A stretch of 64,000 nt of DNA from Rotaria macrura (lineage: Eukaryota > Rotifera > Eurotatoria > Philodinida > Philodinidae): contig OENT01000092.1 of assembly GCA_900239685.1 (NCBI GenBank), positions 62,001-126,000 on the forward strand. The letters are read 5' to 3'. Positions 62,701-64,000 of the stretch are shown here, one piece after another. The notes beneath the pieces were generated by a model. It saw only the letters and a program-made list of their open reading frames with translations, was not told the DNA's origin and made no database searches. Position 1 is the stretch's first letter. Every line of letters starts with the position of its first letter. A program made the translations under genes and the position numbers.

Positions 62701-64000
62701 CTAAATTTTAAAACGCTCCTACTAATTGTTCCTGATTTTTCTTATCACATTTACATATGAAAGTGAATATGCATTTTCTGCGCGAAGAAATGGGATGCAT
62801 GAATAAAATATAAGCATAGTATTTTTTGCAGTTTTTCTTCAAATGACACGAGTTACTTGTATATATGCTATAACTTCCATGGTGAAGAAATGTCTTTTGC
62901 TTGATTTTGTAGTGTCAGTTGTGCAACATTAATTAAAGAGTATTCAAGATTATTTTCAAGCTTTGAAAAGATATTCGGATTGTCAGTGGTATAGTTTTAT
63001 TCGGTAAGATAAATTGTTGAAGTTTACTATGTTTAAGAACATGACATTTGTCACTCTTTATGGCCAAGGTTTGATAAATTTGGACTTGATTAATTAGGTA
63101 TTCTGGCAAAAGCAAAGATACATTTGAAAATAGTGAAAACAACTGAGTCATTTGACGAACGTGACAAATGATCCATTAGCATTTACGTTTTTCTGGTGAT
63201 AACAAAAACCAATAATAAAACCAAAAAATCCAAAAAAAAACAGATAATTATTAGTAATTAGTCATTATGATTTAAATCACGAACAACCAAAAATATTTTT
63301 TGGGTTTATTTTCGGCTTTTTATTTTCAATCGATTTCTTGTCTAACTATGAAAAAATAGGTTAAAGATTTCGTAAAATACATAAAAATCCTAAATCACAA
63401 TGCTATCGACAGTACAAAATGCGACACTCCAATTGAAAACATTTTCTCTCACGCATCCTGAAGGGGGATCGTGGATGCATTTTCAGAGGAAAATGAAAGG
63501 CGGCGAATCATTTTCAGACGTATGTGAATCGATTCAATCTTTTATATTCGTCACAACTGCGTCATTTTTTTTCGCCAGAAACCTTATATATTTTTGTTGG
63601 AGTCCGTCAAATATCAGTTGAATAAGAAGATATTGCACATTTTCGAATACTATGCATCTCGATGATATGCCTTGCATATTACTGAAGCTCTGCATAATTC
63701 TAACCTGTTGTAGATCCTCAAAAGGCTGACCAAATAATTTTTACGTTAAGAAAAACACTGCTTTATTTTAATATATCAATAAAAAATGTTATTGTAAGCA
63801 CTTTTTCATCATAATTACGGGTTAGTTATATTATCTGAAGAAAAGAAAAGAAAGGGAAAACATAATGCCATGTCATATATCTATGTATAATTAGATAGAA
63901 AAAGAATGTTTTTCCGTGTGGTAAACCAGCGAAATAAAAAGTTTCAAAAACATTACGTAGGCATTTCAAAAGAAAAACGTCGCAGATCGTAAGTTTTCAA
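59727..64000. other. Gene-poor stretch to the end of the window
   Basis: Only short frames, for example 61072-61326 (plus, 84 codons), 61849-62037 (plus) and 63400-63621 (plus, 73 codons). None has a recognisable motif or splice-compatible neighbours. No repeats of note were recognised. Confidence 0.45.

Noticed and set aside
1..64000. Bacterial-style features such as operons, CRISPR arrays or ribosome binding sites
   Set aside because: Spliced genes, poly(A) signals and nuclear receptors show an animal nuclear genome. No regularly spaced repeat array was found.

Overview
The window looks like nuclear DNA of a small-genome invertebrate animal. It is AT-rich (about 30% GC by eye). Its genes are split by short introns, mostly 49 to 57 bases with standard GT..AG borders, and no operon structure is seen. 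Two genes encode nuclear receptors, a family confined to animals. I suspect a bdelloid rotifer such as Rotaria, from the base composition, the intron sizes and the nuclear receptor type, but nothing here proves it.

Six intact protein-coding genes can be assembled exon by exon. From left to right they are: a D-aspartate/D-amino-acid oxidase (minus, 2640-3846); a six-exon gene for a protein with a SAM-like N-terminus and a nuclear localisation signal (minus, 6855-8899); a four-exon gene for a 159-residue SAM plus B-box-like zinc-binding protein (plus, 13214-13852); ribosomal protein eL28 (minus, 17264-17957); and two paralogous nuclear receptors (plus, 26697-31117 and 49413-51275). The receptors share exon borders and a second coding exon of identical length (198 bases), so they probably arose by local duplication. 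The remaining genes show no common pathway.

The rest is gene-poor. Long stretches around the receptors (18-26.6 kb, 31-49 kb and 51-64 kb) carry no gene I can support. They hold decayed, non-autonomous DNA transposons, which I recognise from terminal inverted repeats (TIRs), target-site duplications (TSDs) or palindromic structure: a foldback element (5762-6553), a Tc1/mariner-like palindrome whose centre is an assembly gap (10557-11446), a TIR-bounded fragment with an ATSHGKG-type ORF (31888-32572), a hAT element with a perfect 8-base duplication (34374-35532), two inverted copies of a piggyBac-like element with TTAA ends (39816-40862 and 53487-54531) that flank the second receptor gene, an element rich in GGATCCGAT-like motifs (54654-55000) and another Tc1/mariner-like palindrome (59039-59724). 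No autonomous transposase, tRNA, rRNA or CRISPR array was found.

Exon joins and translations were made by eye from the sequence. Family assignments rest on remembered family signatures, not on a search.
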